Source: Bacteroidales bacterium
Lineage (GTDB): Bacteria > Bacteroidota > Bacteroidia > Bacteroidales > Prolixibacteraceae
Length of the DNA: 64,000 bases
Assembly: GCA_012729335.1 (NCBI GenBank)
Contig: JAAYDJ010000025.1
Location: 1 to 64,000 of the forward strand
Direction of reading: 5' to 3'
The notes under the pieces: generated by a model
Seen by the model: only the letters and a program-made list of their open reading frames with translations
The model's database searches: none
Told to the model about the DNA's origin: nothing
Program-made: the position numbers and the translations under genes
Shown: in pieces, positions 8,642 through 18,212 of the stretch
Layout: every line of letters starts with the position of its first letter
How positions within the stretch are numbered: the first letter of the stretch is position 1

Positions 8642-10213
8642 ATGAAGCTGAAAAGATATTTCCTGCTGATGCTGGCATTTCTGATGCTCCTCCCGGGTTG
8701 CGACGAATTTTTGGGCGATAACCGGGATCCCGACGGTGTGGACAAGGTTCCCGTCGACGAGATCATGCCGGTGGTTCTCTTTTATTCCGCTTTGGAAAAT
8801 TACGACCATGCCGAGTATGGGGCCTATCTCTCCCAGTGCCTGACCACGGCCGGGCGGAGCCAGACCGGTTCCCATGCCTACCGCAGCGGATGGGAATTTC
8901 TGGGCATGAACCGCCATCCCCAGTGGAGAAGACATTTCTACGACGTGGGCACCAATGCCAAGGAACTGCTCCGTTTTGCCGGGGAGGAGAACGCTGTGAA
9001 TTACATTGCCCTCACCCGGCTGCTGAGACTCCTCTCGGTGCAGCAAACCACCGATATCTTCGGGGATATGCCTCTGACCGACGCCTACAACTCCTCTTCT
9101 CCGAAGTATGATACCCAGGAGAGCATCTACCAGTGGATGAAGACGGAGTCTGACGAGCTGGTCGGGCTTTTTGATTCACCGGAGGTGACTCAGGCTTCCA
9201 ACCGTCCTATGGGAAGGGATGTGGACCGCGTCTTCGGCGGGGACATGGCCAAATGGAAGCAGGTGCTCCTGGCAGTCAGGACCAGAATTCTGTTGAGGGA
9301 TCTTCCCAACCTCAATCCCGGCAGTGCAGGGAGTGTTCTGGCTGCAGCGGAGGCCGCCCTGACCGGGTGGAACGACCCGCGCTATAAGTTTGACGGGGGC
9401 TCCAGCGTCGAAAAGAACTGCATGTGGGGCCGCAACAATAAGCCTGTCAACTCGTGGGAAAGCCGCTCCAATGACCTGCTGGGCGCCATTCCCACCCGCT
9501 ACTTCGTGGAAGAGATGATGGGCTATGACCCCCTCACCGGGGAGGCCGCAGATCCGCGGCTGGAGGTGATCATGAAAAAGAGGGCCGACGACAAGGGAAT
9601 AGTGGCTTACCGTTATCTGGAGAGCAACTCCGGGATGCCTTCGACCTATAAGATCGAGTGGTATCCCGACCTTTATGAAAGTGTGCTTACCACCGATACT
9701 TCGGCCATTACCCTGATTACCCGCGAAGAACTTCATTTCATTGCCGCCGAAGCGGCCCAGTGGGCAGGGAACAAGTCCAAAGCCGCAGAGCACCTCCGGC
9801 AGGGCATTGAGGCCCACATGGTGCGACTGCAGGTTCCCCGGGAGAAAATCGATGCTTACCTGGGCAATCCCGACCTGGTCCCTGGTTCTTCGAACATCAC
9901 CCTCAGCCATGTGATGCGTGAAAAGTACAAAGCCATGTACCTGCAACCGGAACAATGGAACGACCTGCGCAGATACGGCTACAGCAACGACCTGAACAAC
10001 CGCAGATTCGACAACGTGGTCATCTACCCCGGTCTGCGAAGACCCCATAACCTCTATTCTGCCTACTGGTCAGAAGAAAACCAGTGGATCCAGCGGATCA
10101 ACTACGACCCGGAGACTGAGGAAAAATACAACCGTGAGGAACTCATCCGGCTCGATGCCTTCCGGAATCCCGAATGGCTCAAGAAACCGATGATCTGGGC
10201 GCCCCAAAACTAA
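8642..10213 (+). CDS. SusD/RagB-like outer-membrane lipoprotein (SusD-like 2 type)
   Basis: The 523-residue protein starts with a lipobox signal (LLPGC, Cys20) followed by acidic residues often seen in surface-exposed lipoproteins. The body is helical and TPR-like, with blocks such as QQTTDIFGDMPLTDAY and the C-terminal LRRYGYS region seen in the SusD-like 2 family. It forms the lid of the SusC transporter just upstream and binds the ligand at the cell surface. No internal frameshift is seen. Ligand specificity is inferred only from context. Confidence 0.9.
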   Translation: MKLKRYFLLMLAFLMLLPGCDEFLGDNRDPDGVDKVPVDEIMPVVLFYSALENYDHAEYGAYLSQCLTTAGRSQTGSHAYRSGWEFLGMNRHPQWRRHFYDVGTNAKELLRFAGEENAVNYIALTRLLRLLSVQQTTDIFGDMPLTDAYNSSSPKYDTQESIYQWMKTESDELVGLFDSPEVTQASNRPMGRDVDRVFGGDMAKWKQVLLAVRTRILLRDLPNLNPGSAGSVLAAAEAALTGWNDPRYKFDGGSSVEKNCMWGRNNKPVNSWESRSNDLLGAIPTRYFVEEMMGYDPLTGEAADPRLEVIMKKRADDKGIVAYRYLESNSGMPSTYKIEWYPDLYESVLTTDTSAITLITREELHFIAAEAAQWAGNKSKAAEHLRQGIEAHMVRLQVPREKIDAYLGNPDLVPGSSNITLSHVMREKYKAMYLQPEQWNDLRRYGYSNDLNNRRFDNVVIYPGLRRPHNLYSAYWSEENQWIQRINYDPETEEKYNREELIRLDAFRNPEWLKKPMIWAPQN

Positions 10214-10217
10214 AGTG

Positions 10218-10226
10218 AAAGGAGGA
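10218..10226 (+). promoter_or_regulatory. Strong Shine-Dalgarno site ahead of the 10231 gene
   Basis: AAAGGAGGA lies four bases before the ATG at 10231. Near-perfect anti-16S complementarity is unusual here, where most starts lack such a site, and it fixes the start codon of this lipoprotein. Confidence 0.75.
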
Positions 10227-10230
10227 GAGT

Positions 10231-11094
10231 ATGAATGCAAAAGATAACATAAACAGAGGCTCTGGAAGTCCGGAGGCCCGTTTCCTGAAGGGATTGGTCT
10301 GGGTGGCGGTGGCGGGACTGCTTGCCGCCTGCGAAATCAATGATCCCGTAGGAGAGATTTCCCGACCGGGTTTTATGGCGGCCGGGGTCTATTGGGATGT
10401 GCCCGTGACCAACGTCACCGCAGGCAACGAGGTGGCCTTCCAGGCCCAATACTGGTCGGTCGATAAGCGTTATACTTCCCTGGGGGTGTGGTATGATGTG
10501 GTGCGCAAAATGAAGTATTCCCTGATATTCCCCCCCACGGGATTCACCTTTTTACTTGATTCCACGGAGCTGGTGCGTGAATCCCAGGAGATCAGGCCCT
10601 TTGTCCATGATGAAAACGGCTATTCCGGAGAGAAAAAGGCGTTTGTGATCGACGGCACCTTCCCGGTGAGTTATACCCTGGCAGCCCTCGAGTATAAAAA
10701 TCCCCTGACCTGGGAACAGACCAGAATCGACCAGCTTATTCCGGAGGGGGTAAGAAAGCGCTTTATAAACGGTTTTTTTGCGCAACTGGGATACCAGGAT
10801 TTCAAAACGCTGCTGGTGACCCAGAACGGTGTGGTGCCTGCCGATACCCTGGAGACCTGGTTTGATACGGTGACGACCGATGGAACAGTGAGCCGGCCTG
10901 TCAAGCCGGAGGCATTGCCCCTGCTCAGACAGAAAGTGGACCAGCTCCCCTTCAGCGCACTGGTCTACAACAAAAACAGACAGTTCTACGCCGTGGAATT
11001 CTCCAGAAACTATGAGCTGAACGCCCGCTTCCGCGTAGTCAACGGCCAACAGGTCGCCAATTTCTCGGATGTGAAGAGAATCACCGTGTTTTAG
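10231..11094 (+). CDS. Uncharacterised lipoprotein after SusD
   Basis: I do not recognise the family of this 287-residue protein. It has a 34-residue lipoprotein signal ending LLAAC (Cys34) and then a mainly beta-strand sequence (for example YSLIFPPTGFTFLLDS and FRVVNGQQVANFSD). The second half contains DTLETWFDTVTTDG and ends on ITVF. It follows SusD by 17 bases in the same transcription unit, the place where PULs often encode surface ligand-binding lipoproteins, so an accessory binding role at the outer membrane is a reasonable inference. No catalytic motif is visible. Confidence 0.75.
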   Translation: MNAKDNINRGSGSPEARFLKGLVWVAVAGLLAACEINDPVGEISRPGFMAAGVYWDVPVTNVTAGNEVAFQAQYWSVDKRYTSLGVWYDVVRKMKYSLIFPPTGFTFLLDSTELVRESQEIRPFVHDENGYSGEKKAFVIDGTFPVSYTLAALEYKNPLTWEQTRIDQLIPEGVRKRFINGFFAQLGYQDFKTLLVTQNGVVPADTLETWFDTVTTDGTVSRPVKPEALPLLRQKVDQLPFSALVYNKNRQFYAVEFSRNYELNARFRVVNGQQVANFSDVKRITVF

Positions 11095-11115
11095 TTCACT
11101 TTTAAACGACCGATC

Positions 11116-12744
11116 ATGGAAAAGATAAGAAAATCAGTGCTTACGGGGATGATGATCCTGGGGGCAGTCCTTTGGGGTTGCCGGCAGGAGATCACGCCGG
11201 AAGACTTTTCTCCGCGGGCCGTGGATTTCAGTTATGCGGCCAAAAGCCTCCATTACGTGGTGGGTGAAGAGATCAGGTTTGTGAATTTATCGGTGACCGG
11301 AAACTCCTGGCAGTGGGATTTCGGGGATGGCAGCTCATCCTCCGAGAAGAATCCGGTACACAAGTATACAGAACCCGGGACCTATACGGTTACCCTGAAG
11401 GCCGACGGTGCAGGGGAGGTTAAAAAGAAACTGATGATCAGTGACATTGTGCCGGTAGTCAGGTTCACCTCCTCCGACCCGGTGATCGTGTACAACCAGA
11501 CCCAGGTCTCTTTCAGCGTGATGCTGGAGAATCCCGAGAACAAGGAGGTAACCCTGGCCTGGCAGTTTCCGGAGGGGACGCGTGGTCCGGGTGTGGACGA
11601 TGAAGGCCGGAGCGCCCTGGCTGATCCGGCGGTGGTGTTCGGCTCCATCGGAAGCCAGATGGTGACCCTGACCGTCCATATCGGCGGCAAGGAACTCACG
11701 CCTGTCATGGTGAACGTCAGGGTAAACTATAACCTCCCGGCGCGTACCCTGTATTATGCCGTGAAGAAAGGAAACATCATGGCCAAAAAGCTGATTCCCG
11801 GACTGGATCCGGGCGTCAATAAACCTTTTGACATGGGCCACCGCTCGGGCAAGCACCCCATTACCATGCAATTCAGCGGGGATTGGCTTTATGTCTTTGA
11901 TGCCGGGACCAGCTTTACCTACGTGGCAGATCCGTTATACCTTACCGCAGGCGATGGAGAAATTTTTGTGGTATCCCATGACGGCTCCCGCAGGGAAAGC
12001 GTCGTCGAGAATTTCGGGGGCGACACCTTTCTCGACTTCTACTATGGTTTTGTGGATGAACAGGAAAAAATGATCTATTGGGCCGACCGCCGTGAAGGCA
12101 TCTTCAAGACCCCTCTCACCACCCGCAACAAAAAATTCAGTCTGACCGAATTCCCTTACTGGATAAGGAACAACTGGCTCGGTTACTATGGGGAAGGCAT
12201 CAGCTGGGGGAATATCAATGGCACCATCACCAGGTACAACGGACAGTATTGGTGGGCGAAGCACACGACCGGGTCGGGAATTTTCAGGTTTGTGGAGAGC
12301 GATAACCTTGGGCGTGCGAAGGTCGATGGAGATCCGGCCCCGGCAGCGGGGGCCATCCACCAGAGTTTTGGTGTCCGCGCCTTTGTGATCGACGATCTCC
12401 ATAAGAAGCTTTACCTTTCCGACAGCCGGTACAAGATGATTATTAGCAGCAATCTCGATGGAACGGGAATCAAGGTTATCGACCGGAGTCCCTTTGATGG
12501 GGAAGGCGGCGATTCCGAAGGACTTTTTGTGACGGGCATGGCCCTGGATGAGGAATACCTCTACTGGGCTTACCGGGGGCCACAGGTGCCTGCGGGCATC
12601 GACCCTGAGGAGTATTATGCCGCCAATCCCCTCCATCGCTCAGGTATCAAGCGGATCAGACTGGCCGATGAGAGTCCCCAGGTGGAGTATTTCATCTCCG
12701 GTGTGGAAGCCTATGGTCTGGCCATCGATCAGACCCCACGGTGA
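11116..12744 (+). CDS. PKD-domain lipoprotein with YWTD-like beta-propeller
   Basis: The 542-residue protein has a lipobox (VLWGC, Cys22), then a PKD domain at about residues 40-98 (WQWDFGDGSSSSEKNPVHKY), a second immunoglobulin-like region to about 205, and a C-terminal propeller-like part with YWTD/DUF5050-style repeats (MIYWADRREGIFK, LYLSDSRYKMI, YLYWAYRGP). Such propellers bind ligands or proteins and have no catalytic residues I can point to. It is the fourth gene of the SusC/D unit, so it is probably a surface-exposed binding protein for the same substrate. The two lipoproteins after SusD look like paired accessory binders, which is inference. Confidence 0.78.
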   Translation: MEKIRKSVLTGMMILGAVLWGCRQEITPEDFSPRAVDFSYAAKSLHYVVGEEIRFVNLSVTGNSWQWDFGDGSSSSEKNPVHKYTEPGTYTVTLKADGAGEVKKKLMISDIVPVVRFTSSDPVIVYNQTQVSFSVMLENPENKEVTLAWQFPEGTRGPGVDDEGRSALADPAVVFGSIGSQMVTLTVHIGGKELTPVMVNVRVNYNLPARTLYYAVKKGNIMAKKLIPGLDPGVNKPFDMGHRSGKHPITMQFSGDWLYVFDAGTSFTYVADPLYLTAGDGEIFVVSHDGSRRESVVENFGGDTFLDFYYGFVDEQEKMIYWADRREGIFKTPLTTRNKKFSLTEFPYWIRNNWLGYYGEGISWGNINGTITRYNGQYWWAKHTTGSGIFRFVESDNLGRAKVDGDPAPAAGAIHQSFGVRAFVIDDLHKKLYLSDSRYKMIISSNLDGTGIKVIDRSPFDGEGGDSEGLFVTGMALDEEYLYWAYRGPQVPAGIDPEEYYAANPLHRSGIKRIRLADESPQVEYFISGVEAYGLAIDQTPR

Positions 12745-12837
12745 TTGTTTTTATTCTTCAGCCGCAAAGAAAGGCTTTGTACATGCATCATGGTTGGTGC
12801 GTATTTGAAGTATGGATAATGGTGACTCATTATAAGC

Positions 12838-15312
12838 ATGGAAATGCATAGGGTAAAAAGGGTGGTGCTGGCGATTTTTCTGGCGGCAGGCTGGGCTGGT
12901 GCCGTGGAGGCGCAGGACAGCCTGTTGGTTCAGGGGATGAAGTACAGGGTGGATACCCTGATCCATACCCATGATGTGGGCCATGGAACCCTGCACACCT
13001 ATTACCGTCTTCCTGACCTGCCTCTTCTGGTGAATACCCTGGTGGTGGATGCCCGTCATCCGCAGGTCAGATTGGAGACCTGCCTGGGCAGGGATTCCCT
13101 GGTGGGATTGGAGCGGCCTTCTGCCATGGCTGCACGCCGGTCCTACCCGGGGCACCAGGTGTTTGCCGCGGTGAACGGCGACTTTTACAACACGGTCTCT
13201 CCGAACCAGGGGGTTCCCGTCAACGGTCAGATCATCAACGGAGAGCTGGCCAGGGTTCCCCACGCCAGCCGTCCCCTGCTGGCCTTCGACGACCATCTGG
13301 TTCCCTTCATTGATGTCATGACCTTCAGCGGGAGCGTAACCGGCAGGGGCGAGACGATTGCTCTGGCTGGGGTGAATGAGACCCGCGATACCGATGAGCT
13401 GATCCTTTTCAACGGCTGGTTTGGCCGGACGACCCGCACCAATCAATGGGGAACGGAAGTGACCTGTACCCTGGCAGAGGGGGAAAGGCCTCTGATCAAC
13501 CGTCTTATGCGGCTAAAGGTGGAGGCGAAGTATGCAGGCACCGGATCGGCGGTGATCGCACCCGGAAGGATGGTTTTGTCGGGGCACGGGGTGGCCGCTG
13601 CCTTTCTGAACCGGCTGACGCCTGGAGATACCCTCACCGCTGAGGTGCGGATCGCCCTGAAGAACGAACCTTCCCTGTTTCCGGCGCTGACCGGGATGGT
13701 GGGGGGCGACCGTCAGATTCTCAGGGACGGGGTGGTCCAGGAGAACAACTGGGTGGAGCTGCATCCCCGGACGGCAGCAGGCTATAGTGCCGACGGTGCC
13801 AGGATCATCCTGGCGGTCGTGGACGGGCGTACCGATCAGTCGAAGGGCGTAAGCACCAAGCAGCTGGCCGACATCATGAAGGCCTCGGGGGCGGCTCATG
13901 CCCTGAACCTCGACGGCGGGGGTTCTTCGGTGATGGTGGTCAGGGGTGCCATAAAAAACAGTCCTTCCGATGGGGCAGAACGCGCAGTGGGCAACGCCCT
14001 GCTGGTCATTTCCGCGGCCGGGCCCGGTCAGGGAAGCCATATGCAGCTCAATGCCCGCCATATCACCATACCCTTTGGCCGAAAATTCCACGTCAGGGGC
14101 AGCATCTTTGATGACGAAGGCGGGATGGTCTCCTACCTGAACGCTGAAAACATGACGTATGCTGTCACGGGGAATATCGGCCATATCGACGGGGAAGGAT
14201 GGTTCACGGCCTCCGGCAGCGGGGGCAGCGGCATCATCACGGGCACCTGGCAGGGAATCAACGACACCATGACGGTCCTTGTCAAAGCGGCTGAAAAAAT
14301 TGGTTTTGGGACCCGGAAGCTGCTCATTGACGACCGCCGGGATTATGTTTTTAAGGTGTATGGCACCGGATCCGACGGTGTTCCCTATCTGATTGATAAC
14401 GAGATTCTGCGTTTCGTGTCGCTTGACGGGTCGGTGGGCAGGGTGGATGCCACGGGGCGTTTCCGGGGGTTGAAGGAGGGGCGTGTCGGGGTGGTTGTGC
14501 GTGCCGGCGACAGCCTCCATGCCGATACCTGTATGGTGGACATGGAAGTGGGCCGGGGAAGGATGCTCATCGACGATTTCTCCGATCCTGCCACCTGGAG
14601 CCCCTCCCTGAGCTACATCGACCAGGTTGCCCTGAAACGGGAGAAACATCCCCTGACGCAGGAAGAGATGCTGCGTGTCGACTATGCATTTGTCTATTCC
14701 AACCGCACCGCTTCCATCACCCTCACAAAGGAGATTCCCCTCTATGGAATGCCCGATTCCCTGATGCTGGAAGCTGCCGGTACCGGTTATCAGAATGCCT
14801 ATTACTATATTGTCGACCATACGGCGGGATTGTGCCAGGTGCCCTCCTTCACCAGTGACGTTGTGGCAGCCAGGCCGGCCGCTCTCCGTACGGCCGAAAT
14901 CAGACAGGAGGATTATCCCCTGATGCTGAAGACGATCAGACTCATCGTGGAGCGGGATCCCTCCTATGTCCAGGGAACCCGGTACACCGGGACCTTCTGG
15001 CTGAAGGGGCTTTATGCGGTATACCCCACTCCCCTCAGCAGGCTGGTAAGGCCCGCCCTTCTGCCCCAGGAGTGGGTTTTCCCCAATCCCGCAAGGGAAG
15101 GATTTTACCTGCAGGGCGGTCATTTTTCCGGGAAAACCAGGGTGAGCCTTTATACCCTCCGCGGTGAGAAGATCAGGGAATGGGAGGTGGTTCTGGCCCC
15201 CGGGGTTTCTTCCGGCTTCCTTCCTTTGGGAAACCTGCCCGCCGGATCCTACATCTGGGTGGCCAACGGTACTTCCGCACCCATCCAGGGGAAACTGATT
15301 GTCTTACCCTAA
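12838..15312 (+). CDS. Secreted phosphodiester glycosidase (NAGPA-like) with T9SS tail
   Basis: This 824-residue protein has a signal peptide (cleavage near VEAQ, residue 25) and a phosphodiester glycosidase domain of the NAGPA/DUF2233 family from about 110 to 395, with FAAVNGDFYN near 107 and the hallmark LNLDGGGSS near 360. Two Big-like or Ig-like segments follow (about 400-585), then a jelly-roll-like region and a C-terminal T9SS sorting domain (FPNPAREGF at about 747 to the end). The eukaryotic member removes GlcNAc from GlcNAc-1-phosphate-6-mannose diesters. T9SS export puts this protein on the surface or outside the cell. In this cluster the target could be a sugar phosphodiester on cell-wall material. 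Confidence 0.85.
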   Translation: MEMHRVKRVVLAIFLAAGWAGAVEAQDSLLVQGMKYRVDTLIHTHDVGHGTLHTYYRLPDLPLLVNTLVVDARHPQVRLETCLGRDSLVGLERPSAMAARRSYPGHQVFAAVNGDFYNTVSPNQGVPVNGQIINGELARVPHASRPLLAFDDHLVPFIDVMTFSGSVTGRGETIALAGVNETRDTDELILFNGWFGRTTRTNQWGTEVTCTLAEGERPLINRLMRLKVEAKYAGTGSAVIAPGRMVLSGHGVAAAFLNRLTPGDTLTAEVRIALKNEPSLFPALTGMVGGDRQILRDGVVQENNWVELHPRTAAGYSADGARIILAVVDGRTDQSKGVSTKQLADIMKASGAAHALNLDGGGSSVMVVRGAIKNSPSDGAERAVGNALLVISAAGPGQGSHMQLNARHITIPFGRKFHVRGSIFDDEGGMVSYLNAENMTYAVTGNIGHIDGEGWFTASGSGGSGIITGTWQGINDTMTVLVKAAEKIGFGTRKLLIDDRRDYVFKVYGTGSDGVPYLIDNEILRFVSLDGSVGRVDATGRFRGLKEGRVGVVVRAGDSLHADTCMVDMEVGRGRMLIDDFSDPATWSPSLSYIDQVALKREKHPLTQEEMLRVDYAFVYSNRTASITLTKEIPLYGMPDSLMLEAAGTGYQNAYYYIVDHTAGLCQVPSFTSDVVAARPAALRTAEIRQEDYPLMLKTIRLIVERDPSYVQGTRYTGTFWLKGLYAVYPTPLSRLVRPALLPQEWVFPNPAREGFYLQGGHFSGKTRVSLYTLRGEKIREWEVVLAPGVSSGFLPLGNLPAGSYIWVANGTSAPIQGKLIVLP

Positions 15313-15324
15313 ATACCGAAGAGG

Positions 15325-18159
15325 ATGATTAATGGATTGAAAGAGATGCCGGATTACTGTCGCGGGAGATTCCCGGGGATAAGCGTTCTTGCCCTGCTGT
15401 TTTTCCTTCTCCTGGGAGTTGCGCCGGAGGCGGTGGCCCAGGATCCCCCAAAGCGGGAACTGCGGGCTGCATGGCTGACGACGGTGTGGGGACTTGACTG
15501 GCCGGGGGTGAAAATTCCGGCGGGTGGCAACCCCTCTACGGTGGAACTCCAGAAGCAGCAGCTGGTGCGGATTCTCGACTCCATGAAGATCACCGGCATG
15601 AATGCCCTCTTTTTCCAGGTGCGGCCCGAATGTGACGCCTTTTATCCCTCCAGTTATGAACCCTGGTCGGCCCATCTGTCGGCTGCCCGCGGGGTGGATC
15701 CCGGCTGGGATCCCCTGGCTTTTGCCGTGGCCGAATCCCACAAACGGGGAATGGAACTCCATGCATGGCTCAACCCTTACCGCTTTGAGTCGGTGGCCGG
15801 AAAATATGCCGGCCAGCCCGGGGATTACCGCCAGAGCCACCCCGAGTGGGTCCTGACCTATACCGGGGGAGGCTCTATCCTGGACCCCGGGAACCCCGGG
15901 GTCAGAACCCTGATTGCCGGCATTGTCAGGGAAATCATCACCAATTATGATGTGGACGGGATCGTCTTTGACGACTATTTTTATGCCTATGAGGGCACCT
16001 CTTCCACCCTTGACCAGTACGCGCAGGAGCGGTGGCGCCCGGCGGGAATGGATCTTGGCGACTGGCGGCGCGACAATGTGAACAGGATGGTGGCCGGGGT
16101 CTTCCAGGCCATAAAGGAGGTGAAACCCTGGGTGACCTTCGGGGTCTCTCCTTTTGGCATCTGGACCACCGACTCCCAGGTGGCGGCCTCACGCGGACTT
16201 GAGCTCCCCCGGGGAATCACGGGCATGGATGCTTATAAGTCGATTTACTGTGACCCCGTAGCCTGGCTCGCCGAAGGCACTGTCGATTATATCTCCCCCC
16301 AGATTTACTGGCCCACCACCAGCACCAACCAGGATTTTGACATTCTCTCACCCTGGTGGTCGGGAGTCGTCAACCGTTTTGGCAGGCACCTCTATGTGAG
16401 CCACAGCCTGTCGGGACTAGATCCGTCGGATTATCCGCCGCCAGCCGCCCTGAAGGCGGCCTTCCTGAATGGAAATACCACCGGAAGAGGGGGACTCTCC
16501 ATGATGGAATACTACTCTCTGGTCAGCCGTGAAGCGGAGGTGGCAGGCTATGATCCTTCGGAATTCGGATTACAGGTGGCCCGTAACCGGCTCTCCGACC
16601 TGAACGGTGCTCCGGGAAGTGTTTTTTTCCGCTCGACGATGTTCTTCACCAAGGGCATCATGAACTATTTCAGAACCCATGAGTACCGGTGGGCGGCCCT
16701 TCCTCCGGTGAAGAGCTGGAACAGCCTCACACCGCTTCCCCTGCCGCAGGGCATCAGACTGGAGGGGAACCGCCTGGTTTGGGATCCTGCCGGGGAAAAC
16801 CTGCGTTACGCCGTGTATGCGGTGCCCACAGAGGTGGCGGGCCAGGCGGGTAATTTCTCTACGGGCCGCTACCTGGTGGGAATCAGCTACACCCCCTCCA
16901 TTGACCTCGCGGATTACCCCAAACTACTTTCCGGGCACCAGTACGCGGTGTCGGCTCTTGACCGGAACGGCAACGCGTCTCCTGTGGGCCTCACGGGTGC
17001 CTCCCAGGGAGAGAACCAGCCCGTGGAGTTGATATCCCCCGCAGAAGGAGCCCGGGTCTATACAAATGCCACCTTTTCCTGGAGCAGCATCCCCGATGCG
17101 GAGCTGTACATTCTGGAAGTGGCGGCTGACCCCCAATTCAGTGAGGTCCGCTACCGCAGGGAGATTTCCGCGGTGGGTTTTCCCCTTTCGCTCATGGGAC
17201 TCAGAGAGGATACCCTCTATTACTGGCGGGTGCATACCCGTATGGCGGGAACCCCCGATACCGTCACTCCCGGCCGCTTTTTCCGTCTGGTTTCCCTGCC
17301 CCGGCCAGTCGTTCTCTATCCCCAGAATGAGGCTACGGGTGTGGAGGTGCGCCCTGTGGTCGCCTGGAAACCCATGGAGGAGGGGTATACCTTCAGAATC
17401 CAGATTTCGGGGAGTCCTGGTTTTACGACCCTGGTTTATGAAAAGAAAGATTTATCGGGCACCTCTTTCCCTTTGCCGGCGGGTGCCCTTAGTTCCTACG
17501 GCGTCTATTACCTGCGGATGCAGGGAGTACGGGGGGATACAGCCACCCTGTGGTCTGAAACGGTGAAGTTTTCCACGTTGCGGATTCCACCTCAGGTGCC
17601 ACGGATACTTTCTCCCGGAAACGGTACTACGGTTATCGGCCCGGGGGTGACCCTTACCACCGGATGGGACGAACGCGCCGGAGGCTTCACTTTCCAATGG
17701 TCCTCTTCTTCCTCTTTCCCGTGGAACAACGTGAAACAGCAAACCGTTTCGGCTCCCGATACGGTGCTCACCCTGCCCGGGCTGGGGGAAGGGACATGGT
17801 ATGCAAGGGTGAGGGCCACCTATTCCAGCGGGTTGTATACCGACTGGTCACCGGCGATCTCTTTTACCTTTGTTTATACCGCTTCCGCAGGTTGGAGCGG
17901 AACCCCACTCTCACTGCGTGTTTCCACGCCGGCGGCGGGAGTTCCGGCGGTCATCCGCTTTGCCTTGCCCGCCAGAAGCAGGATTCACCTCCGCCTGAAG
18001 GACATTGCCGGCAGGGAGGTGGCCCTGCTCGAACAAGGGATGCGGCCGGCTGGCGAACATACGGTGGTATGGCAGGGCGGAGCGCTCTCCCCTGGAATAT
18101 ATATGGTGGTCCTGGAAACCGAATGGGGCAGAAAAGTGGTGAAAATGGTCAGGCCCTGA
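15325..18159 (+). CDS. Secreted GHL10 family glycoside hydrolase with Fn3-like repeats
   Basis: The 944-residue protein has a signal peptide ending near VAQD (about residue 39). A GHL10 (DUF187) TIM-barrel spans about 45-440, recognisable from RELRAAWLTTVWGLDWPG, FFQVRPECDAFY, ELHAWLNPYRFE and GIVFDDYFY (acidic pair in the active-site strand) and PQIYWP. Three or four fibronectin-III-like modules follow (about 490-860), then a FlgD/T9SS-like tail (LRLKDIAGREVALLEQG to the end). The E. coli GHL10 enzyme DigH cleaves denuded peptidoglycan glycans produced by amidases. An amidase lies two genes downstream, so a similar role outside the cell is plausible. It follows the phosphodiester glycosidase by 12 bases. 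Confidence 0.85.
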   Translation: MINGLKEMPDYCRGRFPGISVLALLFFLLLGVAPEAVAQDPPKRELRAAWLTTVWGLDWPGVKIPAGGNPSTVELQKQQLVRILDSMKITGMNALFFQVRPECDAFYPSSYEPWSAHLSAARGVDPGWDPLAFAVAESHKRGMELHAWLNPYRFESVAGKYAGQPGDYRQSHPEWVLTYTGGGSILDPGNPGVRTLIAGIVREIITNYDVDGIVFDDYFYAYEGTSSTLDQYAQERWRPAGMDLGDWRRDNVNRMVAGVFQAIKEVKPWVTFGVSPFGIWTTDSQVAASRGLELPRGITGMDAYKSIYCDPVAWLAEGTVDYISPQIYWPTTSTNQDFDILSPWWSGVVNRFGRHLYVSHSLSGLDPSDYPPPAALKAAFLNGNTTGRGGLSMMEYYSLVSREAEVAGYDPSEFGLQVARNRLSDLNGAPGSVFFRSTMFFTKGIMNYFRTHEYRWAALPPVKSWNSLTPLPLPQGIRLEGNRLVWDPAGENLRYAVYAVPTEVAGQAGNFSTGRYLVGISYTPSIDLADYPKLLSGHQYAVSALDRNGNASPVGLTGASQGENQPVELISPAEGARVYTNATFSWSSIPDAELYILEVAADPQFSEVRYRREISAVGFPLSLMGLREDTLYYWRVHTRMAGTPDTVTPGRFFRLVSLPRPVVLYPQNEATGVEVRPVVAWKPMEEGYTFRIQISGSPGFTTLVYEKKDLSGTSFPLPAGALSSYGVYYLRMQGVRGDTATLWSETVKFSTLRIPPQVPRILSPGNGTTVIGPGVTLTTGWDERAGGFTFQWSSSSSFPWNNVKQQTVSAPDTVLTLPGLGEGTWYARVRATYSSGLYTDWSPAISFTFVYTASAGWSGTPLSLRVSTPAAGVPAVIRFALPARSRIHLRLKDIAGREVALLEQGMRPAGEHTVVWQGGALSPGIYMVVLETEWGRKVVKMVRP

Positions 18160-18181
18160 AGGATGAGACCAAAGAAAAATT

Positions 18182-18209
18182 CCCTCACTCCCGTTCCCTC
18201 ACTCCCGTT
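18182..18209. repeat. Direct duplication CCCTCACTCCCGTT x2
   Basis: Two exact, adjacent 14-base copies lie at 18182-18195 and 18196-18209, directly ahead of the longer 15-base array and after the GHL10 stop codon. No function is apparent. Confidence 0.85.
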
Positions 18210-18212
18210 CCG

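Noticed and set aside
13513-15123. 536-residue open frame on the minus strand
   Set aside because: It lies wholly within the phosphodiester glycosidase gene and has no domain; the plus-strand frame has a signal peptide, the hallmark LNLDGGGSS and a T9SS tail.
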